This document shows, piece by piece, positions 62,447-64,000 of a DNA stretch of 64,000 nt. The stretch spans positions 62,001-126,000 of the forward strand of contig NZ_FQVJ01000005.1 in assembly GCF_900129125.1 (NCBI RefSeq), given 5' to 3'. Positions within the stretch are counted from its first letter, which is position 1, and the number at the start of each line of letters is the position of its first letter. The notes beneath the pieces are model-generated. The model did not search any database and was not told the DNA's origin. It saw nothing but the letters and a program-made list of their open reading frames with translations. A program made the translations under genes and the position numbers. The DNA is from Acidocella aminolytica 101 = DSM 11237 (lineage in GTDB: Bacteria; Pseudomonadota; Alphaproteobacteria; Acetobacterales; Acetobacteraceae).

Positions 62447-64000
62447 TCAGAACGTGACTTTCATGCCCGCCATAACACCAATCGGAGCACCAGTGGAGTA
62501 GCTACGTGGATTGTTATAGTTCGGTGCCTGGGCAACATAAACGTCGCCGATACTGGAATATGTGCCGTACACATAATAACGCTGGTTGGTGACATTATTG
62601 ATATTGCCAAAAAGAGTGACATGCGGGGTCAGCAGGTAGCGCGTATTCAGATTCAGAAGTGCGTATCCGGGAAGCTTCTTATCCTGGTTCGACGCATCGC
62701 CGATCAGATAACTGCCAGTTTGCGCCGTGCCCGTGAAGCCGACGATCCAGCGTCGGGTCACATGATAATCCGCACCGAACTTAAATAAGTTTTCGGGAAT
62801 GCCGGGGACAAAGTCACCTTTATTAACAGTGATATTGCCGTTATTATCCGCATACGGGCTGTTGCTTTGCTCAACAAAGCTGGATCCGTATGTGGCCTGG
62901 ATACGTGAATAGGCGGCGTAGAGATGCCAACGCGTCGCGGTAAATTGCACAGCAAGATCGCCCCCACGCCGGTGCACACTGCCGATGTTAGCGAAATACC
63001 CATTCCCTTGCGGATTATAAGGAGATTGCAGAAACTGGATGTCGTCGCTCGTTTCATCATCATAGACATCCGCCTGAACACTCAGGAAGTTGAGACCTCC
63101 GACAATGAAGGTGCTGCGCATACCCATTTGAAAATTGCGGGAGACGATCTGCTTTAACGGCGGATCCCCGGACATGAAATTGGCAAGGGCGCAGCTGTCT
63201 TGTGGGCTGGCGCAGGAAAGTTCCGCCGGTGTGGGCGCCGCGTTCTGGACAGACCAGCTGCCGTAAACCGTGACGAGCGGCGTGATGTTATACGCTGCCC
63301 CCACAGAGGGATTAAAGTGCTGGTAATAGTGGCTGCCATTCAAGCCACCGGGCGCGGCGTTAGGGTCGTAGCCACGCTGATTATGTAGCGCGATCTGTGC
63401 AATATTGAAACGCCCACCCACGGTAAGAGCGAGCTTCTTGGTGATGTTGTAAGTATCCGTTGCGTAAAAACCGTAATAAGCATTACGAATACCAACATCC
63501 ACTGGCACGGTGCCAGGTTCATCAACCATATATCCCAGCCCAGTACCAGACAGAGCGTAGTAGTCACGCGTATTCAGAGAAAGCGCGCCGTCATAAGCGG
63601 CAGCGGAATAGGTGGTGTAGCCGCCATCATAACTAACACCCGCCACCAGCTGCCCCAAAACGCCTTTATGGGTGATTTGCGCGGAAGCGCCATACCCGTT
63701 TGTGTTCGTGGTGTTCAGGTTGAGCTGACCATAGGCATTATCGCCGGTTGGCAAATATTGCGGAATAATCCCGCCGCCTACCGTAGTAGAATAAGCGCCG
63801 CCTGCTCCACCCTGACAGAGATATTGTCCATCGCCGCAGGGTAAATCACTTGGCCCATTGCCGTTTATCAGATGTTCCCAAAGATTTTCGTAATAGAGAA
63901 CAGCCTGTAGGGATGTTTTCTCCGTCAGCTTCAGGTTCAGCGTGCTGCTGACACGGACATATTTGTCATTGATAGAATTTGGCCCCGTGAATTGCGCGGC
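62447..64000 (-). CDS. TonB-dependent receptor, 5' end beyond the window
   Basis: The last 517 residues of a TonB-dependent outer-membrane receptor barrel; the frame is open to the window edge and there is no credible internal start. The sequence shows barrel strands rich in Tyr/Asn/Gly, LNLNTRYLLTPHVTLFGNINNVTNQRYY near the end, and a C-terminal Phe (GMKVTF). The plug and TonB box lie outside. The CGDGQYLCQG and CASPQDSCAL loops may hold disulfides. Ligand (iron chelate, copper, amine or other) unknown. Confidence 0.9.
   Translation of the reverse strand, partial: AAQFTGPNSINDKYVRVSSTLNLKLTEKTSLQAVLYYENLWEHLINGNGPSDLPCGDGQYLCQGGAGGAYSTTVGGGIIPQYLPTGDNAYGQLNLNTTNTNGYGASAQITHKGVLGQLVAGVSYDGGYTTYSAAAYDGALSLNTRDYYALSGTGLGYMVDEPGTVPVDVGIRNAYYGFYATDTYNITKKLALTVGGRFNIAQIALHNQRGYDPNAAPGGLNGSHYYQHFNPSVGAAYNITPLVTVYGSWSVQNAAPTPAELSCASPQDSCALANFMSGDPPLKQIVSRNFQMGMRSTFIVGGLNFLSVQADVYDDETSDDIQFLQSPYNPQGNGYFANIGSVHRRGGDLAVQFTATRWHLYAAYSRIQATYGSSFVEQSNSPYADNNGNITVNKGDFVPGIPENLFKFGADYHVTRRWIVGFTGTAQTGSYLIGDASNQDKKLPGYALLNLNTRYLLTPHVTLFGNINNVTNQRYYVYGTYSSIGDVYVAQAPNYNNPRSYSTGAPIGVMAGMKVTF

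Overview
The window is a gene-dense chromosomal segment of a GC-rich alphaproteobacterium. Evidence for the class includes a DUF1013 (TrcR-type) regulator, a DUF1192/Smr/XRE cluster, RNase E with an acidic insert inside its S1 domain, malate synthase G, class II DAHP synthase, and an alphaproteobacterial-style elongator tRNA-Met. The overall gene set fits the Acetobacteraceae/Rhodospirillales best (Acidocella- or Acidiphilium-like), but that is inference from family resemblance, not from a search. About 60 genes are supported. No CRISPR array, integrase, transposase or phage gene is seen.

Layout. 1-12 kb is housekeeping: dapF (cut by the window edge) behind mreB, two tandem glycine-zipper lipoproteins, htpG, hisN, a membrane-anchored tandem di-haem cytochrome c, kdsB-pheA, rho, and thrB-rnhA. 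12-24 kb holds a 771-aa kinase/phospho-lyase-like fusion enzyme, aroQ-accB-accC, thiS-thiG, a membrane protein, aroE-coaE-dnaQ, a GT87-type mannosyltransferase-like protein, and argD-argF. 24-41 kb holds a YajO-like aldo/keto reductase, malate synthase G, a GT2 glycosyltransferase with a decayed FkbM-like tail, rne, a BAX-inhibitor membrane protein, a GcvR-like ACT protein, the conserved miaB-phoH-ybeY-corC cluster, and an 892-aa TPR-GT32 glycosyltransferase. 40-53 kb holds glutathione reductase, a translationally coupled run of class II DAHP synthase, nicotinate phosphoribosyltransferase and NAD synthetase, a SWIM-SNF2 helicase, a sulfotransferase, YdcH, DUF1013, DUF1192-smr-xre, and maf.

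The most distinctive part is 52.7-64 kb, which looks like an amine/amino-acid catabolism island. An AraC regulator is divergent from a copper/TPQ primary-amine oxidase, which is followed by an APC permease behind a perfect 15-bp hairpin. Next come tRNA-Met, glutamate dehydrogenase, a freshly broken DUF1348 pseudogene, a second paralogous APC permease, a MetA-pathway-type outer-membrane barrel, and a TonB-dependent receptor running off the end. A plausible joint role is uptake of an amine, oxidative deamination by the oxidase to aldehyde, ammonia and H2O2, and nitrogen handling by glutamate dehydrogenase. The substrate is not visible from sequence.
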